Shown here: positions 1-15,200 of the stretch, in pieces | How positions within the stretch are numbered: the stretch's first letter is position 1 | How the letters are laid out: each line of letters opens with the position of its first letter | From: Allomyces macrogynus ATCC 38327 | Lineage: Eukaryota > Blastocladiomycota > Blastocladiomycetes > Blastocladiales > Blastocladiaceae | Direction of reading: 5' to 3' | NCBI GenBank assembly: GCA_000151295.1 | Contig: GG745329.1 | Span: forward strand, 834,311-892,663 | Length of the DNA stretch: 58,353 bases | Made by a program: the position numbers and the translations under genes | The notes under the pieces: model-generated | What the model was told of the DNA's origin: nothing | Database searches by the model: none | The model's input: the letters and a program-made list of their open reading frames with translations, nothing else

Positions 1-205
1 GGTCCGCCTTTTATCTTTCTGGTCGCCATTGCGTCGCTGGCATCGAACGCCCCTCCATCCTCACCGCGCGAACGCAAATGAAGTTGAAAGTAAAACTGCT
101 TGCATCTTACAGACAGACAAAAACAGATACAAACATGGGACAACCAAAACCAATTCAAAAAAACCAAAGCGCCGTGACGTGCATTCCCCCAAGCCCCGCC
201 GGCGT

Positions 206-3200
206 CTACTTGCTGCCAAACAGCATGCCGACGAGCTTCTTGATACCCTTCTTCTTCTTGCGCTTGAAGCTGACATCGAACGGCGTCGAGTACTTGCGTG
301 TCCACAGCGCGCCCATATCCTTGTACTCTTGCAGCAGCTCCTCCTTGGACGTGAACCGCGAAAAGTCCATGATCTTGCCAAACTTGAAGACGCAGTACTT
401 TTGGAACGCGAGCGGGTCGAGCAGGTGGCAACGGTGCGCCAACAAGATATCGAGCGCGGGCACCAAGTGGTTGGTCGATGCGGCCGCGTCCTTGCGCTGG
501 TCCTCGAGCAGGCGCATAAACTTGATGTACCGGTCGAGCACCGTCTCGGCCTCCTTGAGTGAGAACGCATTGAAGTGGTCGACCATGTCCTGCGTGAGCT
601 GCGTCCAGTGGTCGAGCGACCGCACTAGGTCAAGCGACAGCGGCGTGACCACGTTCTGGTAGTAGGCCAGGATCTTGGTCGTGACAATGTCGGCCTTGCG
701 CTTCAGGTCCTTGCGTTTGCCCGAGTACTCCTTTTCGACGGCCGTCTGCAGGTAGTCGTGCAAGATCGCGGCGAGATCGAGCTCCTTCCACGGGTTGATC
801 ACATCGAGCTCATGCAGGCGCGCGTCGAGAATTTCAGTAATCGACGTCGAGTGCGTGAAGAAGAGCAGCTTGTGCACCGAGTGCGCAAGCTTGTAGTCGA
901 TCTTGCCCTTGGCCAAGTTGAGCAGCGTGCCGCCCACATGGCCCTGACCCTTTTCGGCGAGCGTCAGGTCCTGGACCAAGCGCCACGCCGACAAAGTCGA
1001 CTGCGTCATCCACTTGTCGCAGGCCTTGCAGAAGAGCACGCGCGTGCCGCGGCGCATTTCCGTGTACGGGCCGCACTCCCATTCCTGCGCGAAGTGGCAG
1101 TAGGGGCACGTGAGCGCCTCGGTCGCCTGCGATGCCGCGTCGAGAACGAACGGCTGCTTGGTGAACGACGTCCACGACTCGGCGTGGCTCGACGGCACAA
1201 ATGCAGCCCACGACTCGGCCGAGAGCGTGTCCTGGTGCGCGACCAGGAACATAGTTACCTTGTCGAGCGGGAACCCAAAGTTAAGCAGCTTGATGTCGCC
1301 CGAAATCCGCACCAGGTCCTCAATGTACCGGTGCGAGTCCATGAGGTGCACCATCCACATCATCAGCACGTCGAGCGGCGGCAGCGGCAGCGCGTGGCCT
1401 TCGACCACCGTGTGCTGCATGAGCTCGATAAACTGCACGTAACGTGCCTCGGCGCGGTACCAGAACAGGTACCGCGCGGCCTCGTCGGCGAGCTTGAAGT
1501 CGGCGCACCTGAGCAGCGCCTGGCACAGCTGGAAGAAGCTGACGAGCGTGTCGCCGCGCACCGTGAACTCGGGGGCCGGCTCCGAGGCCGCCGTCGTGAC
1601 GGTCGAAACGGCCGACGTGAACGTGGCCACCGACACGGCGCGCGACCGCCGCGGACTCGAATCGGCAATGGGCTCCTCGGTCGGGATCGGCGGCATGGCC
1701 GGGATCGCGAGCTCGATCGGCGCGGCAATCGGGAATGGGGGCAGCGGGTCGTCGAGCTTGATGAGCAGCACCCACCGGCCGAACCGGCCTTGCACCATGC
1801 GACGGTAGGGACCCGGGAACAGCAGGTGCGCGGCGTGGCCCGCGTAAATGTGCTGGTCGAGGTCGACAATCGAGTAGAGCGTCGATGTGCCGTTCTGCAC
1901 CACGTCCACGGTCAGGCGCACGTACTGCTCGTACTTGGCCGAGGCCGCGTCGGGCAAGACCTTGCTCGCCTCGTTGAGCAGCTTGCTCATGCGCGCGCGC
2001 CAGACAGGCGCCTGGTGGATGAAGTTGACGTGGAACGGCGCGATCCCGCGGTTGTTGACGCGCAGCTGCTCGAGCGTCGACTGGCGGTCGCACGTCGGGC
2101 ACTTGAGGTCGCACACCTGCGTCTTGAGCTGTACAATGTCGTCCTGGCCGACCGACTGGATCGTCGAGCACGCTGGACACGAGAGCATGTAAGCCGTCGC
2201 GGCGGTCGCGTGGTGGTAGAGGTAGGGCTCGCCCGTGTACGACTCCCACGCGGCCTCCGACTCGGGGTCAATGTCGCGCTGGTAGTAGCCGACGTCGGCG
2301 TCGAGAATCGAAAAGTCGAGCAGGTCGCGCGCGTCCTTGTCGCCAAACAGCGCCACGAGGTCCTGGTAGAAGACGTCGGGGAACTGGGCGTGGATGTGGA
2401 ACATGAGCGCCACATCGACGGGCGGGATGAGGTGCAGCTGCTTGGTCTCCGACAGCATCGTGAGCCACTTGAGGTACCGCGACTCGGACCGCACAAGCAG
2501 CGCCGGGTCGTACGACGTCTCGATCTGCAGCAGCGTGCGCACCAGCGCCCAGTGGCGCTCGATGATGTCGCCGTTGACTTCGGGCGCCTGCGGCGGCTCC
2601 TTCACGACCGACGACGGCCGCGACCGGACCTTGCGCACCTCGGGCTCGATGAACTTGGGGCCGAGCGACGTGAGCAGCTCAACCTCGAGGTCGCGGTCCA
2701 CGACAATCCCGCGGTCCACAATTTCCTCGAGGACGGCGGCGCCATCTTTCACGGCAGCAGCGGCCTTGTCGTCGACGCCAAAGTCGAGGTCGCGGGAAAC
2801 GACCTGAGCCGTCTGATGCGGCGACTGTGGCCGCGTCGGCGGTGGGCTGATGAGCAGCGAGTCAGGCGTGATCGGGTGGGCCAGCAGCGGCATGAAGAAA
2901 CTGATCTGCATGCCAAAGAGGCTGAGCATAGCGCGGCGGAACCGGGCCGGGTGCATGACGTGGACCAGGTGCCCAACGAGCACCGCGTCCGTGTCGGGCT
3001 GCACCGACCGCAAGTACTTGGACCCGTCCTGCGTGCCAATGATGATCGCCTGCTCGAGCCAGGTCGCGTAGCTCGTCCAGATCTCGATCGGCATGAGCTT
3101 GGGCACCGTGCGCACCACGTTCAGGAACGGCTGCGCCTGGTTGAGGATCACGGCCGAGAAGGGCGACGACAGCAGCGGCGTGCGGCAAATCACGCACTTG

Positions 3201-6200
3201 ACCGTGGCCGGCGTGAGCGCAATCGTCGCATAGCAGTTGCGGCAGTGGTACGTCGTCGAGTTGTTGAGTGTCCACGGCGTGCCCGTCGCGCGCTCCCAGC
3301 TGAGAATCGCCTCGTCGGTCGTGTACGTCGGGTACCGCGTGAACTCGGCGTAGACGTCGTGCAAGTCCTCGTAAATGCGGTTCGAGAACTTGTGAATCTG
3401 GTGCACGACGGCCACGTCGGGCGGCGGCAGGATCGGGTAGGGCATCGAGAGCCACGACTGGTACCGCTGAATCGCGTTGACGACGTAGATGCGGTTGTTA
3501 AACCGCATGAGCATCTCGTTGCCGAGCCAAAACTCGCGGAACGCCTCAATATCGTGCAGCGTGATGAACGACTCGAGCTTGGGCAGCGAGCGACGCTTGG
3601 CCGCGACCTTGTCGTCGAAGTCCTTGTCGTCGACCAGATCGGCGTGATGCGCCTTGTTCTTGGGCAGTGTGAGCTGGATGTCGCCATTCTCGACGGGGCG
3701 CGGGATCGCGTCCTCGGCCTCGGGCAGGCTGCGCAGCGACTCGGCGTCGTGGTCCACGACCACTTCCAGGGGCAGGAAGCCCAGCGTCTGGCCAAATCGC
3801 GCAGCCATGTACTCACGGTACTCTTCGACTTGCGACGTGTGGAACACGTGCGCGAGAAGCACGTCAGGCGTCAGCGCGGCCGTCGTGAACAGTTCGGCGC
3901 GGCGCTTCGGGCCCGAAATGATGACTGACGTATCGAGCGCGCGCTGGTACGCCGTGTTGCTCGTCAGCGACAGCTGTGCCTCGGCAAAGACGCGCTGCAC
4001 CGAAGCAAACCGGCGCTCCAGTCGAGACGCAAACTCTTCACCATCAAGCGACAGCTCCTGGTGGCTCGCGGCCTGCTCGTCAAACACGACCGGCGTCCAA
4101 TCTTCGAGGAGCGACGCCGACAGCAGCTTCGCGACGTGCGCGACGTGGTCGGCGCCAATGAGCTGCGCGAGATCAGACACGAAACGGTCGCACATGGACG
4201 CGTGCACCAGGGCCACAAGCTTGATGACCGGCGGCACCTCACCGGGCGCCTCCTTCATGCGCAGCTCGTTCAAGTACCACACGTACGACAGCACCCACGC
4301 CATGGACCAGCCCGCGGCCGCGACCGTGTTGAACGCGGCCTGCAAGCCCGACAGGAACTCGAGCGTGAGCTCAGAGTTTTCGGCAGCCTTCTTTTCGGCC
4401 ACGCTGGCTTCCTGGGTCTTGGCCTCTTGGGCATCCCACTGCTCGACGGCAATCTTAACCGTCTTGGCCTTCGAGTTGACCGACGCGACCGCGGGAAGCT
4501 GACGCTGCAGCACGACCATCTCAACGTCGTCGTCCGTCTCGCCGACCGAAACGTCAATGAGACGCGCGGGCTTGAGGAAGCTCACGACAGCACCGAACCG
4601 GCGCGCGGCAAAGTCGTAGTATTCGGCGCGCTGAGCAACGTGTGCAACGTGCACAAACAGGGCCGCTGGCGACAGTGGCACCATTGTGAACAGCTCATGC
4701 GAGCCGTCTTGCGCGGTCATGAGCACGGCCTCGTCCACGGCGCGCGAGTACTCGGCAACCGCGTCGCTCAGACTGTTGGCCTTGACCTTGGCAATGAGAG
4801 CGCGGAGCAGGTCGAACCGGGCCTCGAGCAGGCGGCGCAGCTGCGTCAGATCGACACTCTTGCCAGCAACAAGCGCGTTGATATCGTCCGAGTACCGCTC
4901 GACGTGCGTCGTGTGCAGCATCGAAACGAGTTCGACTTCCCCATCGCCATCGTGGCACTCCTGGAGCGCGTGGACGTAGGCCTGCACGTCGTCGTCCGTG
5001 ATGGTCGTGACCGACACGAGCATGGCCACGGCGTGCATGTAGAACCGCACCGCGTCCTCGTAAGTGATGATCGACGATGCCTCAACAAACGAAGGGGCGG
5101 CCGAGGGCAGCGCGCGCTCGACATGGCCTTGCTTGGTGGACAGCGACGCCGGGCTGACTTCGAAGGCGATGGGCGCTGGCGCCGTGCGGATGAGGTGTGG
5201 TGGGACCTTGAAGAAGCCGAGAACGTGGCCAAAGTGTTCCAGTGCAAAGTTCTCGTACTGGTCAGGCTTGCTCATGTGCGCGACGTGAAGAACCCACGCC
5301 GCGTCCGAGAAGGGCGACAGCGTGTAGAGCTCCCACTCGCCCTGGCTGTTCTTGAGCGCAAACGCGTCGGCAAGGGCGCGCTCGTACTCGACCAACGCCG
5401 ACGGCAAGTCGATTTTGCCGACACGCTGCACCACGTCGCGCAGGGCGTGCAGACGGGAGTTGAGCCCGGCTTGGAATGCGGCGGCCGGAACCGGCTCTTG
5501 GAACTGAATCGCGAGCATGTGGTCGGTGAACTCCTTGGCAAAGGTGGCGTGCACCAGGTGGATCTCCTCACTGCGCGGCGCCTTGACTGGGTTGCTCAGG
5601 TAGGCCTCGACGTCGCCCACCGTAAAGTCGGAAGCCTCGCGGAGCACACGCTCGACGTGAGTGACCTTGGAGACGGAAACGTAGACATGGTCCAAGGGGC
5701 TGTGCGCCGGCTGGGTCGACTTGGGCTGCGGCGACAGGTCCGTGATCGCAATCTGGACATGGCCGTGCGTGTCCACGCGCGACGCCGACTCGAGAATGTT
5801 GGCCTCGCCCGACTCGGTGAGGATACCGGCCACGGTGCCGAAGCGCTCAAGCGCAAAGTTTTGGTACTCGAGCGGCACCGACGTGTGGGCGGCATGCAGC
5901 AGCATGGCCGCGGGCGACATGGACACGAGCGAGTAGAGCTCCGGCTCCTTTAGCGCGTTGGAAATGACAACGGCATCGGCAATGGCGCGCTGGTACTCGT
6001 AGTACGCGGCAAAGAAGTCGCCCTCTTGCTGGGCAAGGGAGCGCAGCAGAGAGAGACGCGCGTTGAGTCGCGAGCAGAACGCCGGCAGGTCCAGCGGCTC
6101 CTGGAACTGAAACTTGAGCAGGTCCTTGGCATGCGCGGCGGCAAAAGTGGCGTGAACCATGGCCACCAGACTTTGGTGCGGAGGCTGCTGCTCGACGTAT

Positions 6201-9200
6201 GCCTTGACTTCGTCCAGCGTGAAGTGAGACGGGCCGCAACGCAGCGCGTCCTTGAGCTGGGCCAAGCTCGTCTTGAGCAACGCCGCATCGAGCAGCACAT
6301 CAACGGCCGCATCGCGCGGCGCCGCTGCCGCCGCGTTTTGCAGCGGCATTGTGAGCGCGTCCACGTCGATGATGACGGCCGACGCGCGCTCGTCCACGAC
6401 GACGGGCTTGAACAGCGAGAGCAGGTGCTCGAAGCGGTCCGACAGGAACCATTCGTACTGATCGACACGCGTCATGTGCAGAATGTGGGCGAGCATGCAC
6501 CCGTCCGTGATCGGCGTGAGCGTGTAGAGCTCCTCGCTGCCGTCCTCGTGCTTGACAACGACAGCATCGTCCATGGCGCGCTGGTAATCCTTGGCCGCCG
6601 TCGCCAGGTCGGCATGAGCAATAATGCGCTCGACCACGGCCAAACGGTGCTTGACAAGCGAATAGATCTCGTGAATGTTCACCTGCGCGTCGCACACAAT
6701 GGCCTTGATGTCCCAGCTGTACCGTTCCGGGAACGTCTGGTGCAAGACGGCAATGAGACGCGTCACGGCCGGGAGCGACTCGACCGCGTCCAAGTGGCCG
6801 AGCGTGGCATACACGGCCTCAATGTACTCGTTGACGTCGGTCAGACGAATGTGCGACACGTGCTGGAGCAGCGCCTGCAAACCTTCGTGGAACTGCACCA
6901 CGTCGTCGGTCGAGATGAGCTGGGCAGCCCGCTCGGCAATCGTGACCGAGGTCGTCGGAACTTGGACCAGCTGGCTGAGGTCAACGTCTTGGACAGCGGC
7001 GCCAAACTCACCTTGGAACCAGGCCGGGAAATCGGCGGCAAAGGCACTGAGCATGAACCAGCCCAGACGAATGCGCGAGTCCACGGGCTCGAGCGAGTAC
7101 AGGGCGCACGCGCCGTCCTCACTGCGGATGGGCGTCGCGCCTTCGACAAATTGCGCGAGCGCCTGGCGGACGGTCTCAAGTTCGGTCGAGGACGTCGATG
7201 CAGCCACGTCCAGCAAGTCCACAATTTGCGAGACGGCAGCAACGAAATCAACGTCCAAGTACGACACGTCGGACTGGACCGGGACTGCGTTGATCGAGAG
7301 ACCTGTCACGCGCTTCCACGCGTCCTTGTTGGCCGCCTTGTTGGGTTCCAACATCGAGCGAACGAGCGGGAGCTCGACCGACTTAAGGACGGCCGTGCGC
7401 CGCGCCGCGTCAGGAATCAGAACGGCCATGTCGCGAGCAAACACAGCCGCGTTGGCCATGTGAGCCTGCATCAGCAGCGCAACGTCCACGGGCAGCGCAA
7501 AGTCCAAATCGCGAGCGGGCGCCGACGCGGCCGAGTGCAGGAACTTGACGTAGCGGCGCACCGACAGGTCCAAGCCGGCCGGATCGGCCAGACGCGCCAT
7601 GAGCGACGTGTGCTCGGCCAAGTACGCCTGAGAGCGATGCAAGTGCTTGAGCAGCTTGACCGACAGGTACTTGGCAAACGACAGCTTGCTGAACTTGGCA
7701 TGCTTTTCAACGGGCTTTTCGGCCGTGTCGAGCGACACGAGGACCTTGACCACCGCGTCCTTCTTGACGGACGACGACGGGGCCAACGCGGTGATGGGCA
7801 CGCCAAATGACTGCACGAACCAGCGCTGGTACTTGGCTGGGCGACTCGTGGCCAAAGCGTGGCCAATCTTGGTGGCCGCGGTCGGCGTCGCAATCGAATG
7901 CAGCTCCTGCTTGCCGTCGGCCAAGGTCACGACCATGGACTTGGCCATGTAGTTGGCGTACTCTTGACGGATCTGAGCATCCGAAACGCGCACCGAGTCA
8001 AGAATCGACTCGACAAACGTGGGCACAATGGCAACCAAGTCCACAGACACTGACGCGTGCGCCACAACCGAGCGACTCCGGTTGAACGACTTTGCGGCCT
8101 CCTGGACGGTCAAGACGTAGGGCTCGTGCGTGGCAATCCCCCACTGCGACTGCATCGCGGCGGTTGCCGGCTCCATCGAGACCGACTGGAACAGCGGCGA
8201 CTCCTTGCCTAAAATGCGTGCTGCCGACGTGCTGTCCTTGGTGAACGCGGCAACGTCGCGGGCAAAGTGCTCGGGCGACGCCATGTGCACCTGCATCATG
8301 AGCGCCACGTCGGCCGGCGGAACCACAGCGGCGGCGTCCGACGACGCAGCCATGGTCTTGAGGTACATGATGTACCGGCGCTCCGCAGCCACCAAGTACG
8401 CCTTATTGGCGAGGTGCGCCTTGACGTCGGGCTTAGCCAAGTACTTGGCAATGATGTGCGATTGTCGCACAAGCGCATCTGAAACGGGTTCGTAGTTCTC
8501 ATCCTCCTCGGCCGACTGCACGACAGCAAACGACTTGGGAATTTGCAGTGACGAGCCAAGTTGCGAGACCTTGACGTGGAACTGCTCATGGAACCAGGTC
8601 TGGTATGCGGCCGGGTGGGCGCTGTGCATGAGCGTCGCGACCTTGACGCGGTCGGTGGTGGGCTGGAACGAGTACAACGACCGCGTGCCGGCTTCGTTTT
8701 GCATGACGATGGCCGACTCGACAAACTGGGCATACGTCTGGCGAATGGCGACGATATCGTCCACGGGCTGTTCGGCGGCCAGTCGCAGTGCTTCGAGCAG
8801 CAGCGGCACATTCTCCGACATGTCGAACACCACATCGACCGCGGTGGCCGTCGTGGGTTCAACGACATCAAACGGCAGACCAGTCACGCGCTCCCACTGC
8901 GCACGCGCCTTGGACGAGGCCGTGCCAAGCATCGACTGGACCAGCGGCACCTCAACAGCAGCAAGGAACTGCATCCGTTGCATGGGCGAGGAAATGAGCT
9001 GCTCCATGTACCACTCGAACGCGGCCGGGTTGGCCATGTGAGCCTGCATGATCAGCGCAACATCGAGCGGCAGGACAAGGTCGGACGGGACGGTCTTGGT
9101 CGTGGCGATGGCCTGGACAAACCGTAGATAACGGACGTTGGCGTGAGCAAGTGCGGCAGGCTCGAGCAAGCGCAGCAGGACGTCATCGTGCTCTTGGAAG

Positions 9201-12200
9201 AACTCGTGCACCGTGTGCAGCTGCTTGAGCAGCTTGGTCGAGAGGAACTTGGCAAAGGCAATCTTGCTGAACTGAGCCGATGGGCCATTGTACTGCTCAG
9301 CGGCGTCAAGTGAAACCGTCAACTTGATCAGTTCGCGATCGGCGGCAGGGATCGGCGGTGCCAGCATGCTCACGGGCACGCCAAACGTGTCGCGGAACCA
9401 AGTCTGGTACTGCTCAGGGTGGCCCGTGTGGATCACATGGCCAGCAGCCGACGCAGCCGTGGGCGTCGCAATCGAGTGCAGCTCGAGCGTGCCGTCAGCC
9501 AAGGTCATGAGCGTCGACTTGGTCAGCACGTTGGTGTAGTCGGCGCGGACGGCAGCGGCTGTCACACCAGCCGAACCCGAAATCGACGCGACAAAGGACG
9601 GAATCGCCAGCGCCAGGTTCATGGAAACCGGCGAGTGGCCCTTGGCGCGCACAACTACCTTGGCGGCTTCGTGGATTGTGAGGACAAACGGCTCGTGAGT
9701 CATCTTGCCCCACTTGGCCTGCATTTCGGCCGGCATTGGCTCACTGGCGATGGCGCGGTGGAACGGCGCCGTCTTGCCCATGATGCGCTGGCGAGCAGCC
9801 TTGTTGGCGGCAAACGCGTCAATGTCGCGGGCAAAGACTGCGGGCGAGGCCATGTGAACCTGCATCATGAGCGCAACGTCTGCTGGTGGAATGAGCGAAC
9901 CCGCTTCCGGCGATGTATTGAGGGCCTTGAGGTAGGTCACGTAGCGGCGCTCCGCGGCGGCAAGGTAGGTGCGGTTGGCCAAATGAGCCTTGACATCGGC
10001 CTTGGCCAGGTACTTGGCCATGACCTGCACTTGGCGGACAGACGCATTCGAGACAAGCTCGTCGTTGCTGCGGGCCTGCGGGTCGAAAATAGTCGACACA
10101 TTGGCGCCAAATTCGGTCTTGAACCACATCTGGTACGCGGCCGGGTGCGCCGTGTGCATGAGCTCACCGACACGGGCCGACACATTGGCCGGCTCAAGGA
10201 AATAGAGCGACGAGCGACCCTTTTCGTCGTACATGATGATACCCGTGTCGACGTGGCGAGCGTAAGCCTTGCGCACCAACTCGACGTCCGAAACCTGAGC
10301 CGTGAGCGCGAGCGCGTCCATGAACTTGGGGAGCGCAGTCGCGAAATTGCACGACAGCGAGATGTCCGCAAACGTGTCAGCAGGAACATTGCTCTCGTCG
10401 TCCAGACCCGTGAGCTGCGTCCAGGCGCGAATCGATTTGGGCGTTTCGAGCTCCGTGATCGTGCGAACGAGCGGCACCTGGACGGCCTCGAGCAGACGCA
10501 CGCGCTGAGCGGCAACAGGGACAATCACTTCCACGTCGCGCTCAAACGCAACCGGCTCGGCCATGTGCGCGTGCATGAGCAGCGCCACGTCTACGGGGAC
10601 CACCGCGGTCGCCGCCAGGTCGGGCGACTGTGCGGCCGACTGCAGGAACTTGAGGTAACGGCGTGTCGAAGTGGCGAGCGTGTTGGCCTGCTGGAAGTTG
10701 GCGATGAGCTCAGGCTCCTCGGCCAGTACCTCATACACTTGTTGGAGTCGGCGCAGCAGCTTGGCCGAGAGGTACTTGGCAAACGCGAGCTTACTGTACT
10801 TTGGTGCCACGTCGGCATTGTGCTCGTCAGCGTCGAGGGAGACCATGACCTTGAAGTACTCGGCCGTGTGCGCGGGCGCCGGTGGCGCGAGTTTGGTGAT
10901 CGACACGCCGTACGTCTTGTCAAACCACGTCTGGTGGAGCAGCGGCCGGCCAGTCGAGATGATGCAGCCAATCCGGGACGCGGGAGTGGTCGATGCAATT
11001 GATACCAGCTCCTGGTCGCCATCGGCGAGCGTCACGACAAACGACTTGCTGGTCCAGTTGCTGTGGTCGGCCTTGACCTGCCCGGCCGTGACCTTAGCCG
11101 AGGTCATGACGGTCTCGACAAACTGCGGCAGCACCAATGAAAGGTCGACCGAAATGGGCGCGGTGCGCTTGTATGCCTGGCTGGCCGTGAGCGCGCGGTT
11201 GGCGTCATTGGCAGTGAGCACAAATGGTTCGTGCGTAATGCGACCCCACTTGGCCTGCATTTCGGCGTTCAGCGGCTCAGCGGCCACCGACTTGTAGAAC
11301 GGCGCTGTCTTGCCCATGATGCGCTGGTAGGCCTCGTTTTTGCTCGCAAACGCACGCATGTCGCGCACGAACGCGGGCGCGAGCGCCATGTGCAACTGCA
11401 TCATCAACGCCACATCGGCTGGCGGAATGACGGCGTCAGCCTCAGGCACCGTGTTCAGAGCGTTGAGGTACGCGACGTAACGGCGCTCGGCCGCCATTAG
11501 GTAGGCCTTGCTGGCAAGGTGAGCCTTGACGTCGGCACGCGACAGGTATTTGGCCATGACCTGCACCTCGCGAACCGTCTTGTCCGAAATGAGCGCGTCG
11601 TGGCCACGCGGTTCAGCATTGGTGAGAGTCAAGACCTTGGCGCCAAACTCCTTCTGGAACCACGCCTGGTACGCGGTCGGGTGCGCCGTGTGCATGAGTT
11701 CTCCGACACGCGCAAGTGAGTCGGCCGGCTCCAGGAAATAGAGCGACGCGCGGCCCTTTTCGTCGTGCATAATGATGCCCGTGTCGACGTGGCGAGCGTA
11801 GGCCTTGCGCACCGACTCGATATCGGAGACCTGCACGGTGAGCGCGAGTGCCTCCATGAGCTTGGCGAGGGCCGCTGCAAAGTTGCACGACAGCGACACT
11901 TCCACAAACGACTCCGCAGGAACGTCGTTGTCCTCGTCGAGACCCGTCAACTGCGTCCACGCACGAAGCGCCTTTGGCGTCTCGAGCTCCGTGATCGTGC
12001 GAACGAGCGGCAGCTCAACAGCATCGAGCAAACGTGCGCGCTGAGCAGCAACTGGCACGAGCTTCTCGAGATCGTGCTCGAAAGCAGCTGCATCGGTCAT
12101 GTGCACTTGCATGAGCAGAGCCACGTCAGCGGGGACGACCGCAGCTGCCGCGAGCACCGGCGACTGAGCGGCCGACTGCACGAACTTGAGGTAGCGGCGC

Positions 12201-15200
12201 GTCGTGTACGCGAGCGCGGCCGGCTGCTGGAACTGCGTGATGAGCTCGGGTTCCTCGGACAACGCCGCGTGCACCTGCTGCAGCTGACGGAGAAGCTTGG
12301 CCGAGAGGTACTTGGCAAACGCAATCTTGCTGTACTTGGGCGCAGCATCAGCCTTCTCCTCCTCGGCATCGAGCGAGACCGTGACAATGACCCGGTTGGC
12401 CGTCTGTTCGTCCTTGGGCGGTGCGAGCGCAGCGATTGGGACACCGTATGTGGTCTCAAACCACGCTTGGTGCTGCAGCGGCCGGCCAGTCGAAATCACG
12501 CAACCAATCCGAGACGTCGGCGTGACTGACGCGATCGATGCCAGCTCCTGCGTGCCATCGGCAAGGGTCACAACAAATGACTTGTTGGTCCAGTTACTGT
12601 GAGCGGCCTTAACCTGCGCAGCCGTGACCGTGGTCGACGCCATGATAGTCTCGATGAACTGGGGCAGAATCAAAGCAAGCTCAAACGAAATGGGAGCGGC
12701 GCGTTTATACGCCTGGCTCGCCGTGAGCGCACGGTTGGCGTCATTGGCCGTGAGCACGAAGGGCTCGTGGGTGATGCGACCCCACTTGGCCTGCACGTCG
12801 GCGCTCAACGGCTCCGCCGACACCGACTTGAAGAACGGCGCTGTGACGGCCATGATGCGCTGGAACGCCTCCTCGGTGTGAGCAAATGCGCGCATATCGC
12901 GCACAAACGCCGGGGCGAGCGCCATGTGCAACTGCATCATAAGCGCGACGTCAGCCGGTGGGATCACCGCCGTGGCCTCAGGCTTCGTGTTGAGAGCCGT
13001 GAGGTATGTGACATAGCGACGTTCCGCGGCGGCCAGGTACGCCTTGTTGGCGAGATGAGCCTTGACATCCGCGCGCGAGAGGTACTTGGCTCCGACCTGC
13101 ACTTCACGAACCGTCTTGTCCGAAATGAGCCCGTCGTGCGCGTCGACATGGCCCTTGGAAAGCGTCGACACCCTGGCGCCAAACGCCTCCTCGAACCACG
13201 ACTGGTATTCGGTTGGGTGGGCCATGTGCATGAGCTCGCCGACACGAGCAAGTGCGCCGACCGGCTCAAGGAAATAGAGCGACGCGGAACCGGCGTCGTC
13301 GTGCGTGATGATACCCGTATCGACGTGGCGAGCGTAGGACTTGCGCACCGTCTCAATGTCCGAGACCTGCGCCGTGAGAGCAAGAGCATCCATGAACTTG
13401 GCGAGGTTGGCCGGGAAATTGCACGCCAGCGACACTTCCACAAACGACTCGGCGGGAACGTCGTTCTCCTCGTCGAGACCCGTGAGCTGAATCCAGGAGC
13501 GAACTGACTTGGGCGTTTCTAGCTCCGTGATCGTACGCACCAGCGGCACCTTGACGGCCTCAAGCAGACGCACACGCTGAGCAGCGACCGGAATGAGCTT
13601 TTCGAGATCGTGCTCGAAAGCAGCCGCATCCGTCATGTGCACGTGCATGAGCAGCGCGACGTCGGCGGGAACGACCGCAGTCGCTGCGAGTTCCGGCGAC
13701 TGAGCGGCCGACTGCACGAACTTGAGGTAGCGGCGCGTCGTGTACGCGAGCGCGGCCGGCTGCTGGAACTGCGTGATGAGCTCGGGTTCCTCGGACAACG
13801 CCGCGTGCACCTGCTGCAGCTGACGGAGAAGCTTGGCCGAGAGGTACTTGGCAAACGCGATCTTGCTGTACTTGGGCGCAGCATCAGCCTTCTCCACCTC
13901 GGCATCGAGCGAGACTGTGACAATGACCCGGTTGGCCGTCTGTTCGTCCTTGGGCGGTGCGAGCGCAGCGATTGGGACACCGTATGTGGTCTCAAACCAC
14001 GCTTGGTGCTGCAGCGGGCGACCGGCCGAGATGATGCAGCCGATTCTCGAAGTCGGAGTGACTGACGCAATCGACGCGAGCTCCTGCATGCCATCGGCAA
14101 GGGTCACGATAAACGACTTGCTGGTCCAGTTGCTGTGAGCGGCCTTCACGTCTGCGGCCGTGAACTTAGTCGAGGCCATGACGGTCTCGACAAACTGCGG
14201 CAGCACCAATGAAAGGTCAAACGAAATTGGCGACGTGCACTTGTACGCCTGGCTCGCAGTGAGCGCACGGTTGGCGTCGCTGGCCGTGAGCACAAACTGC
14301 TCGTGCGTAATGCGACCCCACTTGGCCTGCATGTCGGCGCTCAACGGCTCGGCCGACACCGACTTGAAGAACGGCGCCGTGACGGCCATGATGCGCTGGA
14401 ACGCCTCCTCGTTGCGCGCGAACGCGCGCACATCGCGCACGAACGCCGGGGCGAGCGCCATGTGCAACTGCATCATCAACGCCACATCGGCCGGCGGGAT
14501 CACCTCGGCCGATTCGGGCGTCGTGTTGAGAGCGTTGAGGTACGCGACGTAACGGCGCTCGGCCGCCATGAGGTAGGCCTTGCTGGCGAGGTGGACCTTG
14601 ACATCTGCGCGCGACAGGTATTTGGCCATGACCTGCACCTCGCGAACCGTCTTGTCCGAAATGAGCCGGTCGTGCTCGTCCACTTGGCCCTCGGAAATCG
14701 TCGACACCTTGGCGCCAAATGCCTCTTCGAACCACGACTGGTACGCGGCTGGGTGCGCCATGTGCATGAGTTCGCCAATACGGGCAAACACGTCAGCCGG
14801 TTCAAGGAAGTAAAGCGACGCGGAGCCCGCTTCGTCGTGCATGATGATACCCGTATCGACGTGGCGAGCGTAGGACTTGCGCACCGTCTCAATGTCCGAG
14901 ACATGTGCGGTCAGGGCGAGCACATCCATGAGCTTGGCGAGGCTGGCCGGGAAGTTGCAGACCAGCTTTACACCCGTGAACTCGTCGGCGGGAATGTCGT
15001 TGTCCTCGTCGAGACCCGTCAGCTCCGTCCACGCGTGGATCGCCTTCGGCGTCTCGAGTTCGGTGATTGTGCGCACGAGTGGCACCTTGACGGCGTCGAG
15101 AAGGCGCGCACGCTGAGCAGCGACAGGCACAAACTTTTCGAGATCGTGCTCAAACGCAGCGGGATCGGCCACATGCACGAGCATTAGCAGCGCCACGTCG

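Noticed and set aside
1..205. Possible gene at the left edge
   Set aside because: Only short frames are present; this looks like the 3' flank of the giant gene.
758..3928. Plus-strand open frame of 1,056 codons opposite the giant gene
   Set aside because: It is Arg/His/Val/Glu-rich with no recognisable domain, exactly antisense to well-supported GRDP-like modules. Strong G/C at third positions keeps the opposite frame free of stops. The same holds for long plus frames at 4061-5953, 6026-7810, 9419-11002, 15341-17035, 17570-18940 and 19002-21026.
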